A stretch of 64,000 bases of DNA from Zingiber officinale (lineage: Eukaryota > Streptophyta > Magnoliopsida > Zingiberales > Zingiberaceae): contig NC_055998.1 of assembly GCF_018446385.1 (NCBI RefSeq), positions 76,378,744 through 76,442,743 on the forward strand. Direction: 5' to 3'. Made by a program: the position numbers and the translations under genes. The stretch's first letter is position 1. Each line of letters begins with the position of its first letter. Of this stretch, positions 10,996 to 23,700 are shown piece after piece. The notes beneath the pieces were generated by a model, which was not told where the DNA came from, made no database searches, and was given only the letters and a program-made list of their open reading frames with translations.

Positions 10996-13728
10996 AACCT
11001 CTCTTTCAAGTCTAGTCGAAAAAGCGCGAGCCTGACTTACTAAACTCTTGTATTTTGGGTAAATCGTTAGCATGGGAGTGTCTGTAGTCAATGAAGCAAG
11101 TGAAACTCTGAAAGTTATAGGGAGCAGAGGACTAAGAGTCACGGGGGACAAAATCTATACGTAAGGCTAAATAGCTCCTAACTGCGAAGTCAAGGAATAG
11201 ATCGTCAGCCCCATCGTATGATGTTGAGCAAGCAGCTGTAGCAATGCCAAGCAAGTGATTATGTCGATGCTGAGAAATAGGCAGAGTGGATATAGAGTGG
11301 GTTGTCGAGTGGATGCCGAGAGAGCAACTATAGTGATCGAGCCAAGCGGGTGACTGTGATAGTCAAGCTGAGCAGGCGGCTGCATCGTTGACATTGTGCT
11401 CGATCTATGACTCCCAAAGGTCCGCAGAATCAAGAAAGAAAATAGTATCGATTGTTCGACTCCCAAATATCTATAAAGTCGGTGAGAAAATAGTATCGAT
11501 CCTCAACTCTCTAATATCCGCAAAGTCAGGGAGAAAAGAGTGTCGTCCCTCGACTCCTTAGTATCGGCAAAGTTAGGGAGAAAATAGTGGTGATCCCTCA
11601 ACTCCCTAGTATCTACAGAGTTGGGGAAAAAATAGTATTGATTCCTTGACTCCCTAGTATCCGTGGAGTAAGAGAGAAAATTATCGATATCATGCTCCAG
11701 GGGAGGCTCACCGACATAAGAGGATTGCTAGTTTGAGACCAGCGGATAATCACTGGTCCGAGACCAACAGAGAATATGCTCGACCCCGAACGGGAGAGGT
11801 TGAGTCTGGAAAAAGATAATATCTTAGTTCGAAACCAGTGAAGAATATGCTAGTTCGAGACCAATGGAGCATGCTCGACCTCGAATAGGGGAGGATGAAC
11901 CCTAAAAAATGAAAATGACAATATGTTGGTTTGAAACCCATGGAGGATAATGTAATAGAAGATGAAAAATAATATAATAGATCGATCCCAACTATGTCCA
12001 AGTCTGGAGAGATGGAGTCTGGAAGAGGATATCAGCTGTTGGACACCATTGGTCTGAGACTAGGGGATAATGTAATAGAAGACCAGAATAATATAATAAC
12101 TCGATCCTGGATATGAGTCGGGAGAGGTTGTGCCCTTAAGAGGATGTCGGTGCCTTATTAGCTCTCGTTCAAGAAGGTTGAGTCCTTAAGAGGATGACGA
12201 CGCTTTGTTAACTCCCGCTTGGGGAGGTTAAGCCCTTAAGAGGATGGCGATGCTTTGTTAGCTCCCACTCAGGGAGGTTGAGTCCTTAAGAGGATGTTGA
12301 TGCTTTTTTAGCTCCCACTTGGGGAGGTTGAGCTCTTAAGAGGATAACAACACTTTGTTAGCTCCCACTCGTGAAACTTGAACCCTTAAGAGGGTGTCGA
12401 CGCTTTGTTAGCTTCTATTCGGGGAGGTTGAGCCCTTAAGAGGACGACGGCGCTTTGTTAGCTCCCGCTCTGTGAGGTTGAACCCCTTAAGAGTGTTAGG
12501 ATCTTTGCATTCGGCTAGAAGGGGTGAATTGTTTCTCTTCAATTTCTACCTACAAATTGTTAGTGGAAGCAAGAAAAATAGAAATGAAATAATGAAGTAA
12601 TAAGAAAGTAATACTAACTCATTGATTTACTTGGTCTCCACCTCTTTGAGGTGACTAATCTAAGGTGCACACACACATGATCAAGCTTCACTATGATCTC
12701 CTTTTCAAAACAAGAACGAAGGTGGAGAAACCTTTACAAGATGATCTCTCGCTCTTACAAGATAAAAGATGAGCTTTGGAGGAAGAGATTGAGAATTGTC
12801 AGCTTGGAGATCACTTGGAGAGCTTTTTGATTAGAACAGTAGAAGTTTGTTTCCAAGCTTCAAGAATAACTTTTATAGGTTTTTTGACATCAATCGACTG
12901 GTGTATTCATCAGTCGACTGATGGGCGTCAACGACATTTAAGATTTTATGAGATTTTCTCTCGTCTCCGTATAACAGTAACAATCGATTGGTACCGATAC
13001 CAGTTGACCGGTACCGGTACCAGTCGACTGGTAGTTGGCTTCAACTCTCTATCCAATTTTTGATCTGGTATCAGTCGATTGGTACAACTACCAGTCGACT
13101 GATACCTCATAAACTAAGAATACAATAGTTAGTTCCCACACTTGAATCATTCCCTTAGCCTACACTTATACCTTCAAGAATTTTCCATCAGCCTTGCGCC
13201 TTTACGATGCTTCCGTGTCCACTGCTCTTCATCCTTGCGCTTGCCTTCAAGTGCTTCCTTCGACTTTGTCATGCTAAGTCTTCTTTTACCAAAAGGTCAC
13301 ACCTCCGGGACTTCACCATCAAAAGCCACGCTCCAGAATCTCATCCGCCAAGACTATCTTCTTGGACTTTCCTTGCTAAGTCTTCATACTTGGAATTTTC
13401 TTCATACCTGCTTACTAAACATTTATGTTAGATCACTAACATTGCCTAACTTAAACTCATTTAACCAAACATCAAAAGTAACAATGCTTGTAGCAAGATT
13501 GCACCAACAAAGAGAACCTTCACTAGCTCTTGGCTGATACACAATTTTAGGTGACCCCGTTACTGTCCTAGAGATGAAGATAATAGCTCGATCCCTTGAC
13601 TCCCAAATTATATAGCTATGACATGTTTATCGAAATCATCTGGTGTCATGGTGAGGGTGGCGAGTCTTCTAGCATCATCCATTCAAGTGTCATAGTTCAG
13701 GTGTAGGTTCCCATAGATGACACTAATT
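10996..13728 (+). repeat. Internal region of the LARD-like element: three tandem arrays
   Basis: After a leader similar to 222-720 there are three arrays. The first (11450-11690) has units of about 60 bp with tcgactccctagtatccgc and agggagaaaatagt. The second (11700-12120) has units with gaccccgaacggg and ccgagacca. The third (12125-12493) has units of about 60 bp with gaggttgagcccttaagagga and ctttgttagctcccgctc. There is no coding sequence. A solo LTR at 12494-13509 interrupts the third array. Confidence 0.7.
12494..13509 (-). mobile_element. Solo LTR, 1.02 kb, with CAGTCGACTG palindromes
   Basis: It starts tgttaggatc and ends gcaccaaca, and is flanked by aagag on both sides (12489-12493 and 13510-13514), a perfect 5-bp target duplication. 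The end gcaccaaca is the same as in the LTR at 52340-53883, so the sense strand is minus. A TATA-like acctataaaa lies at 12871-12880 (minus strand), and an array of cagtcgactg words lies just upstream of it at 12890-13110. No internal region remains. Confidence 0.8.
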
Positions 13729-14907
13729 TAATCCTACGTTGAGACCCCTCAAAGGACGAGCCACCGGTGAATGGTCAAGAACGTTGACAAAGTCGCCATG
13801 ACCCAAATGAAGAAGGTGGTGAGCTGTCTTTGATATTGACCGGGTCGCAGAATTAGAAAGAAAATGAGGTGTACGAAAATGCCTGCGAGGAGTAATGAAG
13901 CAAAGGAGGGGTTAGAACGGATTCAGGTTGCCCTAGTCTTCGACTTCAACGCTTAAGTCAGGCTTTTACGAAGTATATGAAGCAGGTAAATAGTAATGTA
14001 ATGAAAAGTATCCAAGGACCACAAGAGCGGACTCAAGACGGCACGAAGCTTGAGGCAATGGCACGAAGTCAGAGGAGGCATGGAGTAGGAGGACGACATG
14101 GAGTTGGAGGATGGCACAAAGCTAGAGGATGATACAAAGCCGGAGGACGACATGGAACCAGAGGACGACATGGAGCTAAAGGGCTGGAGGGATCTAACAA
14201 CCGGAACATAATAACGACTCATAGGTCAAAAACATAACAGTGGCACGAAGGCCGAAAATAATAGCACACAAGTCGGAATACAACAGTAGTACGAAGGCCG
14301 AAATACGACGACACGTAGGACGGAATAAGACAGTGGCTCATAGATCGAAATACAATGGTACACAAGCTGGAACACAACAAAGGCTCAAAGGCGGACGACT
14401 CGAAGGTCGAATAGGTGTTTGATCTAAGCATATGGCATCGTGGATCAACGTTGGATCAATGTCGAATTTGAAGGCAGGGGCACCGATAAGTCGGATCCGA
14501 TGGCGAGGGTGTCGACCGGATAGATCTAGTGGTAGGGATGCCAACCACGACACCGACAGCTGGGGGCTACTCGTTGGAGCTATGGAGAGATGCTGGTGAT
14601 TATTACTATAGGCCGTTGGAGGTGGCCGGTGTGCAGAGGGAAAGAGATGGATCTAGTGGAGAAAGAAGAAATAGGCGAGCGGTGACCTAACTGACATCGA
14701 GGGCAGCAAGGTCGACCATTGGAGGGCTCCGGTGCAACGACTTAGAGAGAGAGAGTGAGTGAGTGAGTGAGTGAGTGAGTGAGTGAGGGAGGGAGATAAC
14801 GCGCGTGGGAGATGTGACCGGTGAATGCGAGGCCGATGAAGGCGGTTGCTCGTGACTGGTGGAGGTGCTTCTCACGTGAAGAAGATGTAGAAAAGAGGGG
14901 TTGATGG

Positions 14908-15868
14908 TGTTGGAACCCCAAAGTTGTTTTGATGTTATCAACAAGTTAAGTTAGGTCCTGTGTGTATTTAACCTTGTGTCTAAGTGTGCAGGAGCTTAGG
15001 AGCACAGGTAGTTGAGTGGAAGATGCAGCTAGTGTGAAGGATGGCAGTCCGAGGGACGAGGTGCTGCGGAAGAGTACACCGGCGGACGAGAAGGAAGCGT
15101 GCACGAGCCGGAGCGGAAGATTGCTCGTGGAGCAAGAGGCGGCGTAGAGAAGGACAGTGCGCTCGAGGGGACTGAAAGATCGGATGAGTGACCCATGACG
15201 AGAAGGAAACACGCGATTGAGGGGCCAGAGGAAGCCCGCGAGAGACGCAGAACTTGGGGTTCTGGTGAGCCCTATTCGATAGCAGAGATCACCCAAGCAA
15301 GCGGATCCGGAGTAGAAGACCCGGACCGATGAACCAAACCAGAGCAGTGGTCCCGGATGAAAAGTCAACATTGGTTGACTTTTGGCCGAGCGGCCTGGGA
15401 ACAACCGGCTGGGGCCGAGTGCGGTCACGGGCACCCGGAGCCGGCGCCCAGAACCCTCCAGAGACTGGACCCGATCGAGTCAAACTCGATCAACGCTGGG
15501 GATAAAATTTATCCCGCGCCCGGAACCCTTCCAGCGCCTCACCCAAGCTATAAATATAGCCTTGGTCCATAAGCTTCAAATCAACTCGAGATTTACATTC
15601 CAAACACTTGTGCGATTCTGTTCTAGTTTAGCTTCATCTTTTGTGCTTTCCTTCTCCGCCTGAAGGAGATATTTTAGTGCACGTTCATTCCTTGGATTAA
15701 CAACCTCCTTGGTTGTAACCAAGTCAAGTTGTGAGCCTCTTCTTTCTGCTTTTTATTTACTGCTAATTTACTTTATGCAAGTGTTCTGTTGAAAGTTCGA
15801 GAAGGGTCTTTGTTATTTTTTTTGACAGGCTATTCAACCCCCCTTCTAGCCGGCCCAACGGTTCTACA
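14908..15868 (+). repeat. 5' LTR of TR-GAG element 1
   Basis: Pairs with 18060-19021. The first 120 and last 230 bases are nearly identical between the two LTRs, while the GC-rich middle differs strongly. The TATA-like ctataaatatag is near 15548. Confidence 0.85.
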
Positions 15869-15924
15869 AGTGGTATCAGAGTCGAGACGCTTCAGGAGGA
15901 CTAACCGCCGAATGAAGCAACGAG

Positions 15925-17345
15925 ATGGCTGGATCTAACATCCACCCGCCAAAATTCAAGGGGGACTTTGCAAGCTAGAAGAAGCACATGGAGGTATTTT
16001 TCGGTACCGATTTTGATTTATTACTAACAATGGAACTCGGTTTTGAAGCTCCCGAGGGCAAAGCAAAAAATCAATGGATAAAGAAAGAGCAGGTCGAGTA
16101 CATGGCAAACAAGAAAGCAGAATTCCATCTGCTAACCGTACTTCCGCCACAAGAAGTCAACCGTGTCGGCACCTACAACTCGGCAAAGGAGCTTTGGGAG
16201 AAGTTCCTTGAATTATACGAAGAAACATCCGAAGCCAAGTTTGCGAGACGAGACTTACTTCGCAACCAGCTCACCAACCTCCGTCTTGAAGAAGGTGAAA
16301 CAATTGCACATCTACACTCGAGGATACAGGAGCTCATCACCGGACTTTCGAATCTCGGAGAAGAGGTAAGTAACCGAGATTCACTCAGGTATGCTTTAAA
16401 TTCCTTCCCTAGAAATTCAAAATGGGCATCATTAGTAGATGTTTTTTACATTTCGAAGGACTTAGAAAAAATTTCATTAGAAGAATTTTTTTCAACATTT
16501 GAAGTGCATGAGTCAAGATGTGCAGGAATAGGGAGCCAAAGAACAACGTCGCCCTCAAAGTTTCGAGAGACGAACCTGAATCGGAATCTTCTCTCGACGA
16601 CGAGGAAATGGTAATGATGGTAAGACGATTTAAGAAGTTATACAATTCTAGAAAAACTAACCATCCACAGGGTAGAAAGAAAGGAATGATCCGCTGCTAC
16701 CATTGCGACGAAGAAGGGCATGTCAAGGACAACTGCCCCAAGCTGAAGAACAAAGACAAGGAAAAGGGTAAGAAGCCTATCCAAAAACGAAAGGCCCTGA
16801 AGGCGACGTGGGACGATACGTCATCCTAATCGGAAGTCGAAGCATTCTCCGGGCTCGCACTGATGGCGAGTCATCAAGACGACGACTGTGATTCAAGCTC
16901 TTCCGAAATGAGCATCGAGAGCATCGATGAAGGGGGAGACACGTCGGAAGAAAGCAGCAGCTCAGGGGGAGAAACGGACAACGAGATCAACAAGGTAAGT
17001 CAGGTACGATCTCTTCCTCCCGATAAAATGTTTAAGTTCGTTAAACTTTTAACAAAAGATTGCTGCAAATTAGAAAGTGAAAATAAAAATTTAAAAGTAA
17101 TTCTAGCTAAGTCTTGTCCCTTAGAGGAATTAGATAAATTAAAAATAGCAAATGAAAAATTGAAACTTGAAAATGATGATTTGAAAATTCAAGTAGATAA
17201 CTTGAAAAACTATGCATGTTCATCTAAAATCAATTTTAGAAGATTTAATAATTTAAATTGGTACTTTAAATATCACCCGAGACAAATTAGGAACATTTCA
17301 AGAAAATATGTCTCTAAAAGCTTTCTAATTAATCCAGTAGGGTAG
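15925..17345 (+). pseudogene. Copia gag remnant with CCHC knuckle and coiled-coil tail
   Basis: Frames at 15988-16614, 16518-16829 and 16863-17345 carry gag features in order. These are a UBN2/gag-like helical domain (for example YNSAKELWEKFLELYE), a CCHC zinc knuckle (CYHCDEEGHVKDNC) followed by basic residues, then an acidic serine-rich stretch, a leucine/lysine coiled coil and a C-terminal QIRNISRKYV motif. The tail matches the frame at 60029-60526 of a second element. It is a broken copy and not a host gene. Confidence 0.75.
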
Positions 17346-18059
17346 AACCTATATTGGGTTCCTAAATCATGCCTAAACTAAATTGTAAAATTAGCGCTTT
17401 AAGTGAGAAAATTAAACAAAGAATTTCCTTATGAGGCTTTGTCAAGGAAGTGGTTGTTGCTCCAATAACCAAGAAGGCCTAGTGCCTCGCCACGACCTGG
17501 AAGCCAAAATATTGAAATAAATGTTTAATTAACTTACTAATAAAGCATTAATATAAGAATTAATTAGTGCTTTAAAGGTTATTCAAAACATTTTATTTTA
17601 GAAATTTACTTACTTAGATTTTTTTTTCCTAAGTCATTTTTTTTGTGCTTAAAAATTCTCAAAAATTTAAGTTAGGATTTTTTTTAGGATTTTTCTTACT
17701 TAGAAAAATTCTCAAAAATCATTTCTTCCTAAGTTAAAAACTTTTTCCTGAAACTAGAAATCTTAGCTTAAATTACTTAAAAATTTTTTTTCTAATTTTC
17801 TTAAAAATCTAGAAATTTTTTTTATATTTTTTCTAAGTTTTTAAACCCTTAGATTGTTTTTTCTTGGAACCCCATTTTTTTGTGATCAAAGGGGGAGAAG
17901 GGAAAGTATAAGTCTAGGGGGAGGTAGATAGATTTAATTTTTTTTTCTTTTCTATCTTTTTGCACTTAAATTGTAAATTAAGTTAATTTACTTAATTTTA
18001 TTTTATGTCTATTTTAACCCTAACTTAACTTAGGTTGATCACACCAAAAAGGGAGAGAT

Positions 18060-19021
18060 TGTTGGAACCCCAAGGTTGTTTTGATGTGATCAACAAGTTA
18101 AGTTAGGTCCTGTGTGTATTTAACCTTGTGTCTAAGTGTGCAGGAGCTTAGGAGCACAGGTAGTTGAGTGGAAAGACGGAAGCGTGAAGGAGCAGTCAGG
18201 AGGCAGTCTGTCGGAAGAGCACACCCGAGAAGGAAGCGGCGGTGGTTAGGGACGGAAGCCGAAGGAGCGGAAGATTGTTCTGGAGCAAGAGGCGAATTAG
18301 AGAGAAGGAAGAACTGAGGGATGCGCTAGGGATGAGCATGCCGGCCGGACGAGAAGGAAACACAGCGATTCCGAGGGACGAAGCCGGGAGGAAGCCGCTC
18401 GAGAAGACCGGAACTTGGCTCGGTGAGCCCTATTCGGATAACAAAGATCACCCAAGCAAGCGGATCCGGAGTAAAGACCCGGACCGAGGCGGAACCAAAC
18501 CAGAGCAGTGGTCCCGGATGAAAAAGTCAACGTTGGTTGACTTTGGGCTCGGCGCCCGAAGCGCCGCGGCCGGGCGCCGGCACCCGGACCTAGATTTGAC
18601 CGGATCGAGTCAAAACTCGACCAACGCTGGGGATAAAATTTATCCCCCTCAGCGCCGGAACCCTTCCAGGCGCCCCGACCAAGGCTATAAATATAGCCTT
18701 GGTCCAGAAGCTTCAAATCAACTCAGAGATTTACATTCCAAACACTTGTGCGATTCTGTTCTAGTTTAGCTTCTGTCTTTTGTGCTTTCACTGCTGTAAG
18801 AGGCTTCTCCGCCTGAAGGAGATATTTTAGTGCACGTTCATTCCTTGGATTAACAACCTCCTTGGTTGTAACCAAGTCAAGTTGTGAGCCTCTTCTTTCT
18901 GCTTTTTATTTACTGCTAATTTACTTTATGCAAGTGTTCTGTTGAAAGTTCGAGAAGGGTCTTTGTTATTTTTTTTGACAGACTATTCAACCCCCCTTCT
19001 AGCCGGCCCAACGGTCCTACA
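18060..19021 (+). repeat. 3' LTR of TR-GAG element 1
   Basis: Pairs with 14908-15868; preceded by a purine tract. Palindromic GGCGCC words at 18548-18672 sit just upstream of the TATA-like ctataaatatag (about 18684). Confidence 0.85.
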
Positions 19022-19531
19022 GATGGTGTCCGTCGGGCATCGTACATGAAAGCAAGGGGTGGCTAACGGAGGCAGCCAGAGGAGGCACGACCTGTGGAAG
19101 AGGCGTGCTCTTGCGACAACAACGTGGTTCATGCAAGGAGGAAAAGGGGCAATCGACGTTCGAGGTGGTTGGCGAGGGCGGATGCTCACGTGAGGGGAGG
19201 AGACAGTGAGGCCTCCGACGAGGCGGTGCCGGATGGTGGGGCGACATGAGAGGGGAAGGGGGTAGAGGCGATCCTTGAGAGGAAATCCCCAAGAATGTCC
19301 GAGAGAGGGAGAGGGAGAAGGAGAGGGCTACTTCACATAAGGGAGAGGGAGACTCTTGTGGAAAATGTGGAGGAGAGGGAGAGTCATAGAGAACGTGGAG
19401 GAGACGGAGAGTTGGTGGCGTGAGTAGAAAAAAACTCCTTTTTCTTGTCTCCTCCCTTTTCTCCTCTTTAGGGTTTTTCCTCAAAGGAAAATATAAAAAT
19501 ACCCTTGCATGACATTTCTAACCCTACATCA

Positions 19532-20305
19532 TAGTCTATGGAGCATAATTAGAAAAATGACTGATTAGAATAAATAGATTCTAACTAAAAATAAAATAAA
19601 ATTAATTTATATCTTTAGCATTTATTTACTGGTCGACCAATTACATTTTTCATTAGGTACTTAAAATGTAATTGTGAATAATTATATTGATTGGAGATAA
19701 TGAACATGCTCTCGATATATTAGTTATTGTAAGTAATTATAGATGTTCATGTTGATGTAAATGATTTAATTTGGGGTAAATGTAAATTATTTATGTCTTT
19801 GATTCATTTGATAGAGTAACTAAGTTAAGTGTAATAACTTTTTTAGCAGTCATTACTCAGTGTGTTTGTTGTCGTATGAACTATTTTTCCTGAAATATAA
19901 TTGAATGTTCTTACGTGGTCTTTGTGAGTAGATAATTTTTATAGATTGACTTGGACAAATAAAAGATGTTGATGAGTGCATAGTGAATAAGTGTTACTTG
20001 GCCACTCATCTCCCTCCATTAAGAAGGTAGGGGAAGAGACCCTCCCACTCACATTCCTCCATTAAGAAGGTAGGGGAAGAGACTATCTTCTATCCCTATA
20101 TAAGCATCCAAGGCAATTGGATAAAGAGAGGAAAAGTAAGAACAAATAAAAAGGTTGGTTTGTACAAGAATACTAGAAGGGATTTGATTTGTGAACTTCA
20201 TTGTAATCTTCTCAGTGTTGATTTAAACAAGTTTTCCATCCCATCTTCGATTTATTCTCCAAAAAAGCATTATAAATTTTTATTTCGTACGAATTTCTTA
20301 CAACA
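19532..20305 (+). repeat. Probable LTR remnant (split Copia 3' LTR) and AT-rich DNA
   Basis: AT-rich sequence with a tandem pair of ccattaagaaggtagggg-type words (20017-20085), a TATA-like ccctatataagc (20092-20106) and an end cttacaaca near 20305. This is the layout of an LTR promoter and transcribed leader. It probably continues the element interrupted at 7312, but no LTR partner was found, so this is inference. Confidence 0.35.
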
Positions 20306-20748
20306 ATATATGAGCCCCAAAAAAGGAAGGATCAAGATCAACCAGTGAAATAATAGGGAATAAGCTTCATCATGAAATAATCCGGATCACCAGCTAAGGC
20401 CCCTAAACATTCAAGATGTCTCAAAATTTGAATCCCCGCCTTCTCGAAATATGATCGTTGAATCCAACTAGGAGCGAGCATGTTCAAGTCGTTACTCGCG
20501 ACTAACCAAAGATACCATACATAGGGATTCGAACCCGGCTCAGCTGAAAAGCCAGGTTCATCGGGGCCGTTTGGGAAACCAGCAACAAGAGGCCGATCGA
20601 TGGGCGACGGTTCACTAGCGGTGCGGACCATGCGTCTCGTCTTCTCCACCAGCATCACCATACGTAGCTGCAGCCCCGCGAGCAAGTGCCGGAGACGGTA
20701 GCGATGCGATTTCCTCTTCCTCTTCAAGCCACCAACACCTGCAGCGCC
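20306..20748 (+). promoter_or_regulatory. Upstream region and 5' UTR of the CCR4 homologue
   Basis: No gene is seen in this stretch. It becomes GC-rich towards 20600-20748, as expected of a plant promoter and leader. Two in-frame ATGs at 20686 and 20704 lie upstream of the start I chose at 20749. A minus-strand open frame across this region looks like a shadow. Confidence 0.4.
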
Positions 20749-23700
20749 ATGTCTTCCTCCTCCCGCTTTAAGAAGGTAAGCAAACCCTTCCTGCCCATCC
20801 AACCCGAGGATCTGCCCGCCGATCTAGGTTGTGGAAGAGTTACTTCGTGTTCGAATAGAATCCCGATCCAGTTCTTTGCTTGGCGCAGGTTCCGGGGCGC
20901 AACCAGTGGCAACGCGGTTATTGTGACCCACCGCCTCCGACTCTTGATGCAGCTGCTGCTGTGGCCGAGGAAGGTGCCGCTGGGTCCTCGTTCGCCACTG
21001 GGGATTCTCCCGTCGGGACCGTGAGGGAAGCTAATGAGCATCTGCGGAGTTGGCGGAGCGGCGCTAGTGGCTCTTGGCGCCCTCGTGGTGCTCGGTCGCA
21101 ATCCCATGGGCAGTGGCAGCCGCCGTCCTATGGACATCATCATCCATTGCATCGCCATCCGGCGTTCCCTTCTGTGCCTTACTATGGTCCTCCCCATCCT
21201 TCTTGCAATCCTTCGCAGATAACAAGGACTCCTGCTCCATTTTATGGTCATCCTCCGCCGTCTCACAATCCTCTTTCCACCCCGTTTGGTCCTCAATCGT
21301 CTTTCAACACTTCTCCTCTTGCCTATCCTGCACAGGCATACCAAGCAGCTCCGTCTTATAGGCCGGTAGATTATAGGACATGGAGTTTCTGCTCCTCACA
21401 ACCACCTCCTGAATGTGGTAGTTCAATTCCTTTCTTTGTTGTGCAGATCCTATGCGTTTAACTTTTGCTTGATTTTATTTTTTATGTTTCATGTTTATTT
21501 TGCTTGATCCTATGAGTAGGTTGATGTGAGTCTCAACCAAAGGAGTCAATTGCAATTTCTAGTTATTCATCGACTCTAGAAAATTTTTATATGTATGCCT
21601 TTGCAGAGTTTGCACCAAAATCAATTCATTAAATAGACTTATTTTCTAAGTATAAACATGAATAAGAACGCATATTATATAAAAAAGACATATTCTTCGG
21701 CAATTAATTTTCCAGCTATTTTTTTCTTCATGTTTTATGCTGATACTTGTGGAATAACATGTGCATATCCAAAATTCAGTGCTAGATATATGCAAAATAG
21801 TTTTAATTTGTGCTGAGAGTTTAATCTTCAATGAGATATCGAAGATGATGAACTTTTGCATCAAATTCCCATACCTCAAACTTGAATGGCCGCAAAATCT
21901 GTCGGTTGATACTTCGATCTGTTCTTAAAGATACTAATCATTACCTACTCAAAACCTTTGCTTCAATTCATCATTTGAAATATTTTCCATCCATGAAATC
22001 ATTCTAAAATCCTCTATATATGCTTGTACTAAGAAAGTATGTTGGTTTTAAGATTTGTTGTATCTACAATTCTGCATTTCTTTTTCTGGGGGTTCAAGTT
22101 AACCTTTGGTTTGCTGTATTCTCTTACTAAATTTGTTATTCTACCAGAACGGTTTGTAGTGCTCTCTTATAATATCCTTGCGGATTACCTTGCTAGAGAT
22201 CATTGGTCCAAGCTTTATTTTCATATACCACAATACATTTTGGATTGGGAATGGCGAAAGAGAAGATTACTTATAGAATTTCGACTATGGACCCCTGACA
22301 TAATGTGTCTTCAGGTACATTGTTGACTCTAAATCATGTTTAGATTAAGAGGGTTTTATGTTGCAATTTTTTTTTACCTTTCTATGCTCAATTGCTCATA
22401 AAGGTTTAGTTTTTGGTGATTGTTCTCCTTATTATACTTGGACAACAGAAACTAATTTGCTATGAACTACTTGCTTGCTTTTCTTGAGAGAAACCACTAC
22501 AGGCCATTTCACTTTTGTGAGGCCAACGATTAGAGATAAGCGGCAGGGTGGGGTGGATTGAGTTTTTCAATTTCCTTCTCTCTCATATAATTAGAGGGGC
22601 CCCATTCTCTGTTAGAGTCCCAAAATCAGAATAAAGAAACAGATAGAATAATTAGGGTTAACACAAATAGTACAACAAGAACACTCAAATAGTCAAATCT
22701 GATAGAGAAACTCTCTCCACCATCCGAAGACAATACTTTCTTTTGACAATAATGCTCATATCCCTTCCCCACTAACTTCCCACCAATTTATAACCACACA
22801 CACATACTCTAAAACATAAAAACATAATTGCCACATAGATATAACTGACTCTACAATATAAGCTGCCTACTATATGTTAATGTTGGTCTGTCCTTTTTGT
22901 GTTTTAGCCCTCTTGGAATATATAATCCATGTTTTGGGTTTGTTTCCCCCATGATCTAGATGATCTAGCTTTTGTGTTTTAGCCTTCTTGGAATATACAA
23001 TCTATGTTTTGGACTTGTTTCCCCCATGATCCAGATGATCCAGCATGTTTCCCGAGGTTCACATCTGAAATTGGGTTTCTATCATTACCACCTGCTACAA
23101 CTTTAGCCTTGTCCTCAAGGTTAAAATGAGAAAATTGAATTCTAAAAGTGAAATCATCCTCCCACGTTGTGTCAATCATGTCCATGCCCTTCCATTTCAC
23201 TAGCCATTGACGAATCACTTTGCCATTATGAACAATGTATCTACTAGCAATCACATATTCGGGTTCCACATCATCTTCAAGTGTTACCTCCACTCCACTG
23301 GGTAAATCTACTTGTACATTATACTCTCCAATAGCTTTCTTAAGTAATCATACATGAAAGACGGGATGGACTCTAGAATGAGGGGGAAGTTTGAGCTTAT
23401 ATGCACCTCTTCATATTTTTCAATAACCTGGAAAGCTCCATAATATCTTGCTGCCAATTTTTGATTAATCCTCCTAGAAACCGTGTGCTTGTGGGGTCTT
23501 AATTTCAGGAACACCCATTCTCCTACTGCAAATTGTAGTCGCTTCCTTTTTTTATTAACATATCTCTTTATATATTCTTGTGCCCTGGAAGGATTATATT
23601 TAAGTTGAAGGAGAGCTTCATCGCTGTCAAATAACTCCCTTGCCACTACCTCATCTTTAGTTTCATTTGTTAAGAAACGAGTTAAAGTAGGAGGCTTTCG

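Larger units (their letters stand above)
14908..19021 (+). mobile_element. Copia-type LTR element with gag only (TR-GAG), nested in the 3' LTR of the LARD-like element
   Basis: LTRs of 961 and 962 bp (14908-15868 and 18060-19021) start tgttggaacccc and end in ctaca. They are flanked by gatgg on both sides (14903-14907 and 19022-19026). A tRNA-Met type primer site, tggtatcagag, begins at 15871, and a purine tract, aaaaagggagagat, precedes the 3' LTR. Between the LTRs only gag-like sequence is seen (15925-17345), followed by AT-rich non-coding DNA. No protease, integrase or reverse transcriptase is recognisable. The TATA boxes are ctataaatatag at about 15548 and 18684. The gag is broken in a few places. 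Confidence 0.85.
7313..19531 (+). mobile_element. Large non-coding LTR element (LARD-like) with three nested insertions
   Basis: Two LTR copies begin tgatcctgcgttgagacc (7313) and taatcctacgttgagacc (13729), and end ccatattaca (10995) and cctacatca (19531). The bases before the element are cagtc and those after it tagtc, a near-perfect 5-bp target duplication. Removing the insertions at 8707-10584, 12494-13509 and 14908-19021 leaves about 5.2 kb: LTRs of about 1.8 and 1.7 kb, and a 1.7 kb internal part made of tandem arrays with no gag or pol. It must have relied on proteins from another element. The lineage is unknown; the element at 1-2310 is a relative. Confidence 0.8.
13729..19531 (+). 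repeat. 3' LTR of the LARD-like element, interrupted by 14908-19021
   Basis: It pairs with the LTR at 7313-10995. The part before the insertion is 13729-14907, including a GAGT microsatellite at about 14753-14786. The part after it, 19022-19531, continues the alignment with gtccgagagagggagaggg and the closing cctacatca. Confidence 0.75.

Noticed and set aside
20338-20802. Minus-strand 154-codon frame over the CCR4 start
   Set aside because: It overlaps the first exon and promoter of a well-supported plus-strand gene and shows no family similarity.
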